Of a stretch of DNA of 64,000 nucleotides, positions 21,259 to 32,930 are shown piece by piece. The stretch comes from Bombyx mori (lineage: Eukaryota; Arthropoda; Insecta; Lepidoptera; Bombycidae), in the NCBI RefSeq assembly GCF_030269925.1, contig NC_085109.1, forward strand, positions 2,046,001 to 2,110,000, written 5' to 3'. Numbering within the stretch: the stretch's first letter is position 1; each line of letters starts with the position of its first letter. The notes beneath the pieces are model-generated. The model saw nothing but the letters and a program-made list of their open reading frames with translations, ran no database searches and was not told the DNA's origin. Position numbers and translations under genes: made by a program.

Positions 21259-21449
21259 TTAAGTTCAATAAGAAACTTAATTTTTTTTTTATTGAACGAA
21301 GTATTTTTTTTTACATTTACCATTTCTTATTCATAGCATAAATTCAAGCGCATTCCCTAAACACGCGTTATGCAAACTTCTTGAGTTACAAAGAAACTGA
21401 AATCGTTGTGATTGGTGTCTCAAGAAAAGGTCGTATCGTGTTTTTTTAC

Positions 21450-21600
21450 CCACCTATTTATTCTCTGGTGAGCTCACGGACTCAACCTGAGAGAATTTTC
21501 TAACACTAGCCCTAGCAGAGTAGCGCTTCGTAGAGTCCACCACCGGATCGGAATCACGACCCATTGAGCAGATCCAGCGAAAAACTCAGTAGACTATCGT
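21450..21600 (-). mobile_element. Jockey-like LINE tail, second family, fragment
   Basis: GTGAGCTCACGGACTCAACC and CCACCGGATCGGAATCACG motifs of the family; truncated at about 21600. Confidence 0.7.
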
Positions 21601-21729
21601 GTTAGCATTAAACTGCTTATGTACAAAAACCTTTCTCTGTTTATTGGTATTGTGGCTGAAGGAGTCATATCACGATTATTTAGTAAATTGATTATAATGT
21701 CGCTTTTTTTCCACGAGTCGTGAACATAA

Positions 21730-21990
21730 CGGCCGTCTGGTGTAGTGGTAAGTGACATGGTCACTACACAAGGGGGTCGCGGGTTCGAATCCCGCCAAGT
21801 GAAGATATTTGTATGACAAATATAAATGTTTTTTCCAGGGTTATGGATGTATGTTAAATATATGTATGTGTATAATAAAAATCGTACATTTATTTCCGTT
21901 ATCTGATACCTGTAACACAAGTTCTTTACGAACTTATCACGGGACCAGTTAACGTGGCGTGATTGTTAGTAAAATATTTATTATTATTAT
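21730..21990 (+). mobile_element. second tRNA-derived SINE family, copy 2
   Basis: GGCCGTCTGGTGTAGTGG start, B box GGGTTCGAATCCC, a body matching 10210-10457 in inverse, and a TTATTATTATTA-type tail. Confidence 0.75.
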
Positions 21991-22119
21991 TACTATTATT
22001 ATGGTCGGACGTCCGCGATCACGAAAACGTGTAATAAAGTATTCGAATCGAATCATAAATGGAGATAATATAATGACAATAATCAAACGCGAAATTAAAC
22101 CGTAAAAACTAGATTATAT

Positions 22120-22425
22120 CTCAAGGTGGGTGGCGCATTTCCGTTGTAGATGTCTATGGGCTCCAGTAACCACTCAACACCGCCCCCCTACCTCATCCGG
22201 GTTCTGACCTCGGAGGGGATCGGACGTCGGGTGTAAGAGTGCAGGGGAGTCGTTTAGTGGGGGGGCCCTAAAATCCTTGGGCCCGCGGTCTGCTCACAAC
22301 ACCATGCAGATCGTTGAGTCTCACATACCCCGCGCGCCCCTTTTGCGCGGGGACCTCGTAGGAGGTTCGTCGAAAAAAAAAATGGGCTGCGAGTTCGTCC
22401 ACCTAATTAAGCAATAAAAAAATTA
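22120..22425 (+). mobile_element. tRNA-headed SINE tail split by a LINE fragment
   Basis: ATCTCAAGGTGGGTGGCGCA through ACTCAACACC, then an insertion (22182-22382), then GGGCTGCGAGTTCGTCC and an A-rich end. Confidence 0.75.
22182..22382 (+). mobile_element. truncated LINE tail (TTCTGACC family) nested in a SINE
   Basis: Matches 63330-63655 and, inverted, 50945-51137: CGGGTTCTGACC, GTAAGAGTGCAG, CGCGCGCCCC, poly-A end. Confidence 0.75.
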
Positions 22426-22539
22426 GTTTTCATTAGTTATAATGCGTATGGACAATGCCCTGAGAAAAGCATCGAACTGATGGGATTGGGTTAGGTTAGT
22501 TTACTACGACTTACGTAATAGTACGAGCTTCATCGGGTC

Positions 22540-22880
22540 TTCCAGGAGTGGGACCTCTTTGCATTGTGTTCCCCAGTGCTGAGGGTCGTGACCTTTACAG
22601 AGCACTGTTGTTCGGACTATGTTCCTCCATTCTTTCCTGTCCTATGCGCAGTGATGATGATAGTAGGTAAATAGTGGACATTAATTCTGGAGTTCAATAA
22701 CGCCTTAATTTGATCGGACAAGCGCATGGCACTACGCCCCCTTCTCTTCTTCCCTTCCACTATGCCGGTGAAGATTAGTTTTTCCTAGATTGTCACCCTT
22801 CTTCCTCGCTACGTGACCGAAAAACTCCAAAATCCTACGTACACAAGTGGTGGAAAGTCTTGTGGAGACGCCTAGTTCAA
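22540..22880 (-). pseudogene. degraded non-LTR reverse transcriptase C-terminus
   Basis: On minus, with stops, it reads FGHVARKKGDNLGKTN, RSAMRLSDQI-like and WRNIVRTTV fragments typical of the end of RTE/CR1-type polyproteins. Confidence 0.6.
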
Positions 22881-23189
22881 CGTGTACATATCTATATTAT
22901 ATTAACATTATAAAGAGGAAAGATTTGTTTGTTTGTTTGTATTTTTTTTTTTTTTTTTTTTATGATTGAAAGTATACTGGTGGCCCGAAGGCCTTTCCAG
23001 TTTCACCAGGACAGGTGGGCGAGCAAAGGCTCAGCCAAGAGGGGTGGGATTTGCTAACAACTGCCCGAGCGCCTCCGAAGGAGACCTAACAACTCAAGAG
23101 CAATTGTTTCGCGAATGAATCTACTACCGGATCGGAATCGCGACCCGCTGAGAAGATCCGGCGAGAAACTCAGCGGGCTGATGCATGGG

Positions 23190-26080
23190 TTAGGTTGCAC
23201 GTCGACCTCTTTGTCGAGTTTGACGAGTACGGTTACCGGGGTCCCTAAGCCTGCCCCTAGTATTAGAGCTGAAGGCATCTAATGCAAAGGTTATTGGATC
23301 TGATGGATCCGTAAGGACGTGTCTAGGGCGTCGACGGTGACTGGCTCCTGCATGATCAGGATTCGGGGAGTAGTCAGCGGCGGCAACGATAAGGCGATTA
23401 TCATGACGCATAGCCTTATCGAAGTACCGTTCCGACGCTGACTTCATGTATTTCCGAATTGATTCGAGGCCCAGGTCGTCGTGTAGGTCAACGTTCCTCA
23501 CGAACCACGGAGCCCCGACAGCTAACCTGCAAAAGCGGGATTGTAGGGATTGGAGGGTGTCTATGTGTGTGCGGGCCGCGTGAGCGAACACCACACTCGC
23601 GTAAGTCATGACGGGCCTTATGCAAGTTTTGTAAAGTGTCACCTTGTTCCGAAGGGACATTTTACTCCGCTTACAGATCATGGGGTAGAGTCTACCGAGA
23701 ATAAACGCGGCACGGTCACGGACTGATTTTATATGCGGGCGGAATGTCATCGATGCATCCAGGGTAACGCCCAGGTACTTGACCTTCCTGGCCCAGGATA
23801 TGGGTTGTCTAAAGAGAGTAATCGGGGGTGTGAGATTCCTCCTCCTAATCCGGGAGGAAATCCGTGTGGAGCTTCCCCTCTGAAATAGCACCGCAGTACT
23901 TTTCGCTGGGTTGATGTCTATGCGCCATTTTCGGAACCACTGTCCTAGGGCTAGGGCTGCGCTCTGAAGCTTCTTCGCGATTAGGGACTTATTTCTACTA
24001 GAATAGTAAACAGTCGTGTCGTCGGCGAATAAAGCTAAATGGGTCGGCGGCAACCGGGGAATATCGTTGACGAATAAGCTAAATAGGAGGGGTGAGAGGA
24101 CAGAGCCTTGCGGGACTCCAGCTGTGAGAGGTCGTGGGGAGAAGCGGGTTCCCTCGACTCGATATCGAAAAGAGCGGTTCGACAAGAAGTCCCGTATGAT
24201 GAGCACGAGACTATCCGGCACACCCATGTTGAATAGTTTGAAAATCAAACCGTTGTGCCAGACTTTGTCGAACGCTTTTGCGACGTCGAAGAAGAGAGCT
24301 CCCGTGTATAACGGTTTTGGTCGATTAAGCCCCACAAGAATGTGCTCCGTGAGGCGGTGCACCTGTTGAACGCATGAGCGATTTGTACGGAATCCGAATT
24401 GTTCATCGATGAGAATGCCCTTGGATGAGACGAAGTCTCTGAGGCGTTTGTAGAGCAGACGCTCATACAGTTTGCCTAGAGACATGAGGAGGCTAATCGG
24501 GCGGTAGCTCGTCGGATGATTTTTTGGTTTACCGGGTTTATGTATGCCGATAACGTCCGCTTCTTTCCACACCGCGGGAAAGATACAGTTCGCCATAGCG
24601 GCATTGAAAATAGATGCCAACATCACGATGAGTTGGACGGGTAGAAGTTTAATAACGCGGTTAGATATACCGTCGGAACCGGGAGCCTTGCGAGGACGTA
24701 GGTCTTTGATCAAGTCTTTAACTTCTATCGGGGTGACGGGTGGTAACGCATCCGATGGTGGCAAGGAGGCTCTGCGTTCTACCTCACTGTCTACTAATTC
24801 TACATGAACAGGGTCCACGGATTGAGTGCTGGGCGTGCACTGGGTTTGCAATGTATCGGCCAGCAGCTCTGCTTTTTCGTCATCATCGAACGCCGCGAGT
24901 CGGCCTGAGGGGCCTACGAGGGGGGGCATAGTTACTACCGTATCCGATTTGAGAGTACGAGCTAAGCGGTAGTAAGACCTTTGGGAGGGCGCGAGTCCTT
25001 CTAAGAAATCAGACCATCTGGCATCTCGGACTTCGGCGATGCGAGACTTTACGTCGCGTTGTAGGGCACGCATTCGAATACGATTTTCCGCGGTAGGATA
25101 CCTGTCGTAGGCGCGTATCGAGGCGTTCTTAGCTCTAAGGAGTTCCCTAATATCGTCGTACAATTTGAAGCGGTGAAGGAAGTCCTCCGCTACAACTTGT
25201 TTCGATGACCTATCTAATGTCGAGGTGATGTGTGACGTTAAGATGTCTATGGCTTCAGCGGTATCCTGAGGAGACGGGATAGAGTCCGGGTTATGAAATA
25301 TCCGGGGAGCGATGGTGGATCAGATTCAGCCAGGCTGATGCCCAGCGTGTGCCAATCCACCACAGTCCTCGTGACGGGAACGGAATCGGGAGCGCGACCG
25401 AGCTTCATAACGACGGGACGGTGGTCTGAATCTAACTCTGAAACTACTTCGATCGAGTGTAAGCGCAGAGTTACGTTTTTTAATAACGCTATGTCGAGTA
25501 TATCCGGGCGATGCGCGATATTTAGCGGGTAGTGAGTCGGGGTTAGCGGAGCGACGATATCGAAGGCGAGATCATCGACTAACGCGTCAAGCCGCCTGCC
25601 ATTCGGGGTTGTGGTGTGTGAGTTCCACCTGATGTGTTTACAATTTAGGTCGCCCGCCAGAATGACAGAGCTCCCCATACCGAGCAGCGCCTCGATATCA
25701 CCGCTTAGAACGATCTTATCCGGTGGAAGATAAACGGACGCGATAACGATCGGCGCGTGTCCCGTCAGTGAGATTCGGCACACTGATGCTTCGATATTAG
25801 CGAGCGCGGGAGGATCGAGCGGGACGCAATGCAGGGCTCTTCTATAGTAAATGACGGTACCACCACCACGGGCAGAGAGCCTGTCGTTCCTGACCATGTT
25901 ATAGTTCGCGATTTTAGGGTCACGGCGCGCGGGCTTAAGTAGGGTCTCCTGCACTAAAAAGATATCAATTTGATGGTCACGCAAAAAGTCAGAAACCTGA
26001 TCACGTTGATTTGCGAGACCGTAAGCGTTAAAAAATCCTATCGTTACGGATAGGGCCTTTATTCTACTTATATACGCCAT
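23190..26080 (-). pseudogene. LINE ORF2, endonuclease plus reverse transcriptase, one frameshift
   Basis: ATG at 26080. The first frame (to 25247) is an apurinic-type endonuclease: GFFNAYGLANQRDQV, FLVQETLL, GDLNCKHIRWNS and SDHRPV. At about 25300 the coding frame shifts; the new frame continues HNPDSIPSPQDTAEAIDIL into the reverse transcriptase (FADDTTVYYSS active site; GVPQGSVLSPLLF), then a His/Arg-rich C-terminus ending at 23190. The enzyme nicks DNA and primes reverse transcription there. Domain order and spacing fit the Jockey clade; the shift is probably a single-base change near a CCCC run. Confidence 0.9.
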
Positions 26081-26083
26081 TGA

Positions 26084-27904
26084 TTACCGGCGGAGTGAGG
26101 GGAGGACGTACGTATTTAATGACGCGTATATGTCGGCGTATTCCTGCACAACGGCGATAAAGTGTTGTGCAGTGGAGGCAGCGCGAATGGCGTCGCCCAA
26201 AGCGTTAACGCGCTCAAAGTTGATCGACTGAAAGAAGTCGATCGCTAAAGCGAGATTTTCGGACGCGGTCGGAGGGCAAGTCGCGGGGGCGGGACGAATT
26301 GCGGAGGAGGGAGTTGTAGCCGTGTTCGTGTACGGCAGCGGTTTTGCCCAGGCCGAGACACTGGGCACCGCCGCCGGAACGAACGCTGGCTTAGCCTGCG
26401 ACGCAGAGGGTGCCGAGGCTTTGATGTCTGGGCCGGAAGCTCGGAGGCGGTTTTGGCGGGCGACGCGGCGATTTATTTTAGGGGCTCGGGGGCAACCACG
26501 GTAATTCGCGGGGTGACCCTGTGTTCGACACAGTACGCAGCTAGGCGGTTCCATCGCGATTTTTTGGTCGCGAGCGCAGACGGCCGTGGCGTGATCGCCC
26601 AAACACTTAACACATCGGGGGCGCGCGTGACAGTTACGGAAAGAGTGCCCGTACAATTGACAGTTATGGCACTGGCTAGGAGTGCCTTTTTTATGGGGGG
26701 CTTCGATGGCGATACCGGAGAGCCTACAGACGGTCTGTGTGTTGAAGATTTTCTTACCCTCGGGGGTAGGCTGGAGGGTGACTAGAACCATATTATATGG
26801 CTCCCTACCGCGACCGGTGTGCATACGGTGCACAGAATTCACTGGAAAGCCCTGTTCTAACAGATCGGCCTTGACGAGCTCTACATCTAACTCTTTAGGG
26901 ATTCCGCGTATTACAACGCGGAGTTCGCGCTCCTCCTGGAGCGTATAAGTATGGAAACTTATACGTTCCTTACGGAGGTAAGAAGAGAGGGCCCTATGGT
27001 CGTCGGGTGTTTGAACCTTAATTTGAATGTCGTTCGCGAGGTTACGGGCATTCGTGAAATTTATATTTTTGGCCTTAAGGGCCAGGCAAACTCGATCCCA
27101 AGCTGCCTTCTCCTGAAGGATAACCGGGGGAGGGGTCTGGGTTTTATTTTGTGCCATCGGACGCAGCGACGGAGTGGCACGGGCTGGGGGCGCAACGGGA
27201 GTCTGAGGGCGGGGGCGCGACGCGTTCACGGCTTTGCTAATTTTAGCGGCCGCGGGAGCTCGAGACTCCGCGGCACGCTTCTTACCCTTCTGTACCAGGG
27301 TGAATCCATCCGTCGATCAGGCGGGGGCGAAGTCGACCTCCATGTCCGAGTCAGAGTCGGAGCACGAGGAGGCGGGTGCAGGCGACCTACGAGCAAGTGT
27401 AGGTGTTTTAGAGGGCGCGACGGAGGCCGCGGATGATCGCTCAGCTGAAACGATGGTCACGGCGGACGACGCAGCAGCTTTTCTCGCCAGTATAGGCGAC
27501 ACGGGAGCGGCAGGCACGACAGAGGCTGCGGTGCTCAATGCAGAAGCTCTGCACGCAGGTACAGGCGACGCAGGAGCAGCGAGCGCGGCGGAGTCCTCGA
27601 GAGGGCTCGCAGTGTGATTGGCCTTGAAGGCCAGAAACTCTGAGGCGAAGTCGGAGGAATTCCGCGAATACAGCGTCCATGATCGCTGAGTACCCAGGTG
27701 GGACGGCCCCGGGTCTTGAAAACACTCGCCTTGCGGCGAGGCCCCAACTTCTCGGACCTGAGCGGTTCTATTGAACACAGGTGGCAATGCGGCGCGATTA
27801 CTACAGGACAAAGAAAGCACAACAAAACAGAAATTACAAAAAGAAACAAAACAAATAAATACTTGCAGGAAAACACTTTGTCGGCAAATGTTCCACGAAC
27901 ACAA
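26084..27904 (-). pseudogene. LINE ORF1, gag-like nucleic-acid-binding protein, with one internal stop
   Basis: One reading frame from about 27700 to the TAA at 26084, broken by TGA at 27319-27317. The C-terminal part has a PRE_C2HC-like region (ELRVVIRGIPKELD) and three zinc knuckles: CHNCQLYGHSFRNC, CVKCLGDHATAVC and CVLCRTQGHPANYRGC. This is the RNA-binding ORF1 of Jockey-type elements. The true start is uncertain; an out-of-frame ATG lies at about 27681. ORF2's ATG follows the TAA after only three bases, suggesting coupled translation. Confidence 0.85.
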
Positions 27905-28035
27905 AAATAACTAAAACAAAACAAATAAAAGCTTCCAGGAAACACACTTGGTCGGCAGATGTATCACGAACACAGGCCGCGCGAACAATGGCCGGGCTAA
28001 CAAAAGCCGGGCGAACAAAGACCGGGCGATCGAGT
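27851..28035 (-). promoter_or_regulatory. LINE 5' UTR tandem repeats (likely internal promoter region)
   Basis: Four 15-bp units (27976-28035; consensus GCCGGGCGAACAAAG on plus) lie next to two units of about 70 bp starting at 27851 and 27921. Repeated 5' UTR units often carry the internal promoter of LINEs; that role is inferred. Confidence 0.55.
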
Positions 28036-28092
28036 GGACGATGAGCACGTCCGCACGTGACGGGTGCCTCTATCGGAATGATTGTTTGTATT

Positions 28093-28375
28093 GAATAGGC
28101 TCCGAAACTACTGAACCGATTTGGAAAGTTCTTTCACTGTTTGGAAGCTACACTATCCCCGAGTGACATGGGCTATATTCAGTCTCTTTTTTTTTTAAAT
28201 TAGCGATCCTTACAAAAATTCCAATAATGTAACCCAAGGTGTAAAAAAAATACTCAAACTATCTTTATAATTTTCTATGTTTAGAAACCTGTCACAAATA
28301 TAAGGGTTATTATAATTTTTTATTTTGAAATTTGTGTTTAAAGACCCGAGCGAAGCCGGAGCGGGCCGCTAGTCA
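28093..28375 (+). mobile_element. Helitron-like repeat, right part, split by the LINE
   Basis: GAATAGGCTCCGAAACTACTG through GGAGCGGGCCGCTAG|T; the left part is at about 22895-22943. An intact inverse copy lies at about 52310-52515. Confidence 0.5.
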
Positions 28376-28544
28376 TTAAATAAATTTAGTACTGACAACC
28401 CTTTTTTTTATGAAGCGAAGGCGTTTTACTTTACACAGCTGAAAATTTGCGAAGTCAAAATATGCGAGCAAGATATTATCTTGTACTAAACTCGTGTTAG
28501 GTGTCATCATCTGTCCAAAGTCTCCCTTTTTACACGACTAGTAT

Positions 28545-28855
28545 AACGGCTGCCCCGTTCTTCAAACCGAAACGCATTACTGCTTCACGGCTGAAATGGA
28601 CAGGGTGGTGGTACCTACCAGTATGGGCTCATAACACGTCCTACCACCTGTATTTGCGAAAATTATAGTTGTTACGGTTTTGATTTTTGTTACACGATGT
28701 TATTCTTTCACCGTGGAAGTCATTCGTGAACATTTTTTAAGTACGTATTATATTAGAAAAATTAGTACCCGCCGGTGGGATTTGAACACCGGCACAGTTG
28801 TATCGCTCGATACGAATGCACCTGCGTCTTATCTTTTAGGCCACGACGATTTCAA
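28545..28855 (-). mobile_element. tRNA-headed SINE, 5' two thirds
   Basis: Head with GGGATTTGAACACCGG (28770-28850), middle and part of body; the 3' tail is cut at about 28545. Confidence 0.8.
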
Positions 28856-29164
28856 TGTCAATGTCAAGCATATTTGAGGCCGTCCGCGCAAGTGGCCTTA
28901 CCCACAATTTTTCATATTCGTGCTTATATATTGCAATTTATTTAAAACATATCTAATAAAGCAACACCGGCCTATCCCTAGTCTCACCTATAGAGAACAG
29001 ATGGCTTTGTAAACATTATTTTTGTGCGTATTGTTTTTGCCTACGAAGTAGTGTAAGAGTAAATTCAGAGACTACATTATCTCCATACTAACTATGGTAA
29101 GCTTAGGTCACTTTTGTGCTGACAGCCTCATTTGTAACTCGCACTTAGAAAGTAGTAATAATTT

Positions 29165-29510
29165 AATTTTTCTGACTGGAAAGCCAAAGGTGTCATATCA
29201 TACAGCCTAATCTTTTGTATCTTCTTTTTTATGAAAAATTATATTATGGAGCGAAATGAAATGTACTTAAATAAATCAATTAGCATGAAATTAAATAGAA
29301 TGAGATGAGATGGTATGGAATGAAATATAATCTCAGTAAAATGGTAGTTATTTACTGAGACTTTTTCAGTGGAATTTTTCGGAACATCCTGAAAAGTTAT
29401 GTACATCTAGCAGCTTTGTTTAATTTTCCCACATTTGTTGTACTTACACGTAAACTAAACGGCTAATAAACCACCATTATACAACACGCTTAAACCCGAG
29501 AAAAAAAATT
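29165..29510 (-). repeat. GGCGGGAACGCGA-family repeat, degraded
   Basis: ATCATACAGCCTAATCTTTTG, GATGAGATGGTATGG and CTCAGTAAAATGG motifs. An inverted, related stretch lies at 31060-31215. Confidence 0.55.
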
Positions 29511-29703
29511 CGTGCGTGCGTACAAAGTACACATGTCAGAAGTGAAACTTTTTTAGCGAACTAATTTATAAGCCTTGCTTATATTTATACAAATCTAAAA
29601 CTTTAGATTTCCGAGACTTAGAGGAAGGGAAAAAGGAAGATATGTTCCCGCTAAAAGTCTGTCAAATGTCAATCTCAAACCTCAGTGTTGACAGTCACAT
29701 TAA

Positions 29704-31031
29704 GTAGGTGAATGAAGTTAGCCCCTCAAAAAATTTTTTTTTTCCTATTTTATACTTATTTTCTATTAATACGTTTGTTCATCATTTGTTCATGATTGTT
29801 CACTGTTAATAATTGTTTGTTCTGCATTTATGTATTTAAAAAAAAAAATTAAAATATACCTACAAGTTAGCCCCTTAATGCAATTTTTAATATTTTTTCA
29901 TCCTTAATGACTCGTAAATATTCATTTTCGATTGTTCTTATATAAAACACGTTTGTTCTCTTTCGAAATTACTCGTTTTTTGTTTAATTTACTATTTTTA
30001 TTAGTTGAATAAATGTATGTATGCAAAATATGTGTACTGCGCATGCGTCAACTATAATGCCTAAACTTTCTACGCGGTTTTAATCGTGAAAAAAAAACAA
30101 ATATAAATCCTGAAGGAGCAATTAATTGGTATACAGTTTAATTAAAAAAATTAAAAAATTAATAAATGAAATAATGTGCATTGGCGTTAAGTTAGACCAA
30201 ATACATTTTTTCCATCCTCCTACTTATCGTTATGAAGGTATAAAAAAGATAGGGAGTTCACATAGGTAATATAAACAAATAAGTAAATATGTTCATTATT
30301 TATCTTTCAAGAGATAATGTAGGTATACATTATAATAACTTTTTTACACAGTCGAAATTATATTCCTAACATTAGTAAAATAACATTTTAATACGATAGG
30401 TAAGAGGATGGAAAAAATGTATTTGGTCTAACTTTACGCTAATGCACATTGTCATTTATTTATTTTTTAATTTTTTTAATTAAACTGTATACCAATTAAT
30501 TGATCCTTCAGGATTTTTAATTGTTTTTTTTTCACGATTAAAACCGCGTAGAAAGTTGAGGCATTATAGTTGACGCATGCGCAGTACACATTTTTTTTTT
30601 ATTGCCTTTGTAGGCAGACGGGCATACGGCCCACCTGATGGTGAGTGGTTACCGTCGCCCATGGACTTCAGCAATGCCAGGGGCAGAGCCAAGCCGCTGC
30701 CTACCATATTTTGCATACATTTATTCAACTAATACAAATAGTTAATTAAACAAAAAATGAGTAATTTCGAAAGAGAACAAACGTATTTTATATAAGAACA
30801 ATCTAAAATGAATATTTACGAGTCATTAAAGACGAAAAAATATTAAAAATTGCAATCGGGGGGCTAACTTGTACATATATTTTTACTAATTTTTTTAAAA
30901 TAAATAAATGCAGAACAAACAATTATTAATAGTGAACAATCAAGAACAAATGATGAACAAACGAATTAATAGAAAATAAGTAGAAAACAGGAAATAAATT
31001 TTTTTTTGAGGGGCTAACTTCAGTCACCTAC
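29704..31031. mobile_element. fold-back element with very long inverted arms
   Basis: The left arm 29704-30230 and right arm 30392-31031 are inverted copies of about 525 bp each once the 115-bp retroposon in the right arm is removed. Ends read GTAGGTGAATGAAGTTAGCC versus GTAGGTGACTGAAGTTAGCC. The central loop is about 160 bp. ATTA flanks both sides imperfectly. No transposase is encoded. Confidence 0.85.
30591..30705 (-). mobile_element. short retroposon tail inside the fold-back arm
   Basis: Poly-T on plus then ATTGCCTTTGTAGGCAGACG to CAAGCCGCTGCCTACC; the same short unit as at 39890, 54440 and 61484. It is absent from the left arm, so it arrived after the fold-back formed. Confidence 0.85.
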
Positions 31032-31039
31032 ATTATGTT

Positions 31040-31420
31040 TAGATTTCAAAATTGTAAATGACTAATATTTTGCCAATTGAATTGACTAATTTAATTTCAT
31101 GCTATCTGATTAATGTTCCAAATTCTTTTCATTTCATTTCAATTCCTATTAACATTTTTCACAAAAAAATTATAAAATATTAGGCTGTATGGTATGATAC
31201 ATTTGCCTTTCCAGTTGGAAAAATACAACAACTACTACTACTGACATTTGACAAGTACATAATTTCAATAGTAGTTTGATGTCACTTCCGTTGCATAGCT
31301 GCGTGACGTTCTGTAAAAATTGTACCCTCATGCGCCTAAAGAAATTTCACTTCAAAAATTCTAAATAGACAAAAACAATTCACACAACTTCGCTCCTCGG
31401 GTTCCGCGCGTTCAAAAAGT
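31040..31420 (+). repeat. inverted partner of 29165 and repeat-family end
   Basis: AATATTAGGCTGTATGGTAT on plus mirrors 29190-29215. 31370-31420 carries ACAACTTCGCTCCTCGGG of the GGCGGGAACGCGA family. Confidence 0.45.
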
Positions 31421-31689
31421 CTTGCATTTAGAAATATTAACTCACTGAAAACAGGTTAGTTCTCAAAACACAGACAGACAATCCTCGACAGATTAAAAAG
31501 GCAATCTTCATTATTACAGAACAGTAATAAAAGTTATATGGTGTCATCCGATTCGTGGTTCAGTATACGATCCCCCCCGGGCGTCTCGGCTTACGATCAA
31601 ACTGCACCGCCTTAGGGAATGTACTACAAAATCAAATTACAATTTCGAGATAAAAATATTTTTGATAGAGATACACTGTTTGTGTATGT

Positions 31690-31912
31690 TTTTTTATTGC
31701 TTAGATGGGTGGACGGGCTCAGCCCACCTAGTGTTAAGTGGTTACTAGAACCCATAGACATCTACAACGTAAATGCGCCACCCACCTTGAGATATGAGTT
31801 CTAAGGTCTCATTATAGTTACAACGGCTGCCCCACCTTTCAAACCGAAACGCATTACTGCTTCACGGCAGAAATAAGCGGGGCGGTGGTACCCACCCGTG
31901 CGGTCTCACCAG
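31690..31912 (-). mobile_element. tRNA-headed SINE, 3' part
   Basis: Tail, body and start of middle. Cut at GTCTCACCAGTAA. Confidence 0.85.
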
Positions 31913-32469
31913 TAAAGTGGGTGTGGGTGTGTGTGTTTTTGTTTTTTAAAGGGCTGATGATGTCATCGACTGCTTAACATTAAATTAATACCGTAGCTGG
32001 ATCTGGTAATGAAAATATCATCATGTAATATGAGGTTTAAGTTTCAAGTTTATTGTGTCTATTATGTCTATTTTCTCACTCTCGCTCTTCCTAAATGGTA
32101 TCTTTTCTCTCTAGCCGTAACGAATCTGTCGCGAGTTAAATTTTACTCTCGACGCGCCTAAAGAAATTTCACTTCAAAGATGTTATTTATTTCCAAATTA
32201 ATTCTAGAAAGGTGGCACGCGATTTTCAGTGCTTTTAAAAGCCTTATTTTTGGTATCACTTTCGATAATTCAATTGAGTCCGTATAATGCTTTATTTAAG
32301 TTGTACTAAGGGCACTGACAGATAAGCTGATCGTTATTTGAGGCCATCTAGTTTGAACAAGCACATTTCATAATTAAAGATAATGTTGAAGGCAGTGCCA
32401 GCTTCAGATAATGTTAATTAAATAATCGGCAATAAATACACCGTCATCTGGACCCTAACTGCGATCCCT

Positions 32470-32672
32470 TGTACTATGAGAAACAGATTTGCGTAATTAA
32501 CGGTGGTAGCGCGTCTTGTGAGCTCGATGGCTCGCTTTGAAGGATGAGGGGCAGCCGTTGTGCTATGAAATTGAGTCTTAGAATGTCTCAGGTTTGCATA
32601 AATAGGCTCTGGTAACCACTAAAATCAAATGAACCGAGAGCACGTCCACCTATCTAAGCATTAAAAAAAGAA
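32470..32672 (+). mobile_element. old, degraded tRNA-headed SINE
   Basis: GCGTAATTAACGGTGGTAG through CTGGTAACCACTAAAATCA and CACGTCCACCTATCTAAGCA; many substitutions. Confidence 0.7.
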
Positions 32673-32705
32673 AATTAAGTATGTTGTAGCTTATTAGAGA
32701 AATTG

Positions 32706-32930
32706 GTATCATTTAAAAGCTGGACGAGCGAATTAACCCTCAGATACAGCCAACTGAGTTTCTCGCCGGATCTTCTCAGTGGGTCGCGTTTCCGATCCGG
32801 TGGTAGATTCTGCGAAGCACGGCTCTTGCCTTGCTAGGGTTTGTGTTAGCAACGTCGTCAGGTTTGAGCCCCGTAAGCTCACCTACTGGTTAAGGTTACG
32901 CTGAAATAGCCTCTCAAGGTAGGAAAAAAA
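32706..32930 (+). mobile_element. Jockey-like LINE tail, second family
   Basis: Same series as 4037-4367, ending CTCTCAAGGTAGGAAAAAAAA. Confidence 0.8.

Larger units (their letters stand above)
22944..28081 (-). mobile_element. full-length Jockey-like non-LTR retrotransposon (LINE)
   Basis: Runs on minus from a GC-rich 5' end at 28081 through a repeat-bearing 5' UTR, ORF1, ORF2 and a 3' UTR to a poly-A (T run at 22944-22960). Both sides carry TTGTTTGTATT (22933-22943, 28082-28092). The uninterrupted target sequence recurs at about 52437-52470 in inverse. ORF1 has an in-frame TGA and ORF2 one frameshift, so this copy is not autonomous as it stands. Confidence 0.9.

Noticed and set aside
24016..27617. 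Plus-strand frames across the LINE
   Set aside because: They are shadows of the minus-strand ORF1/ORF2, with no domain of their own.
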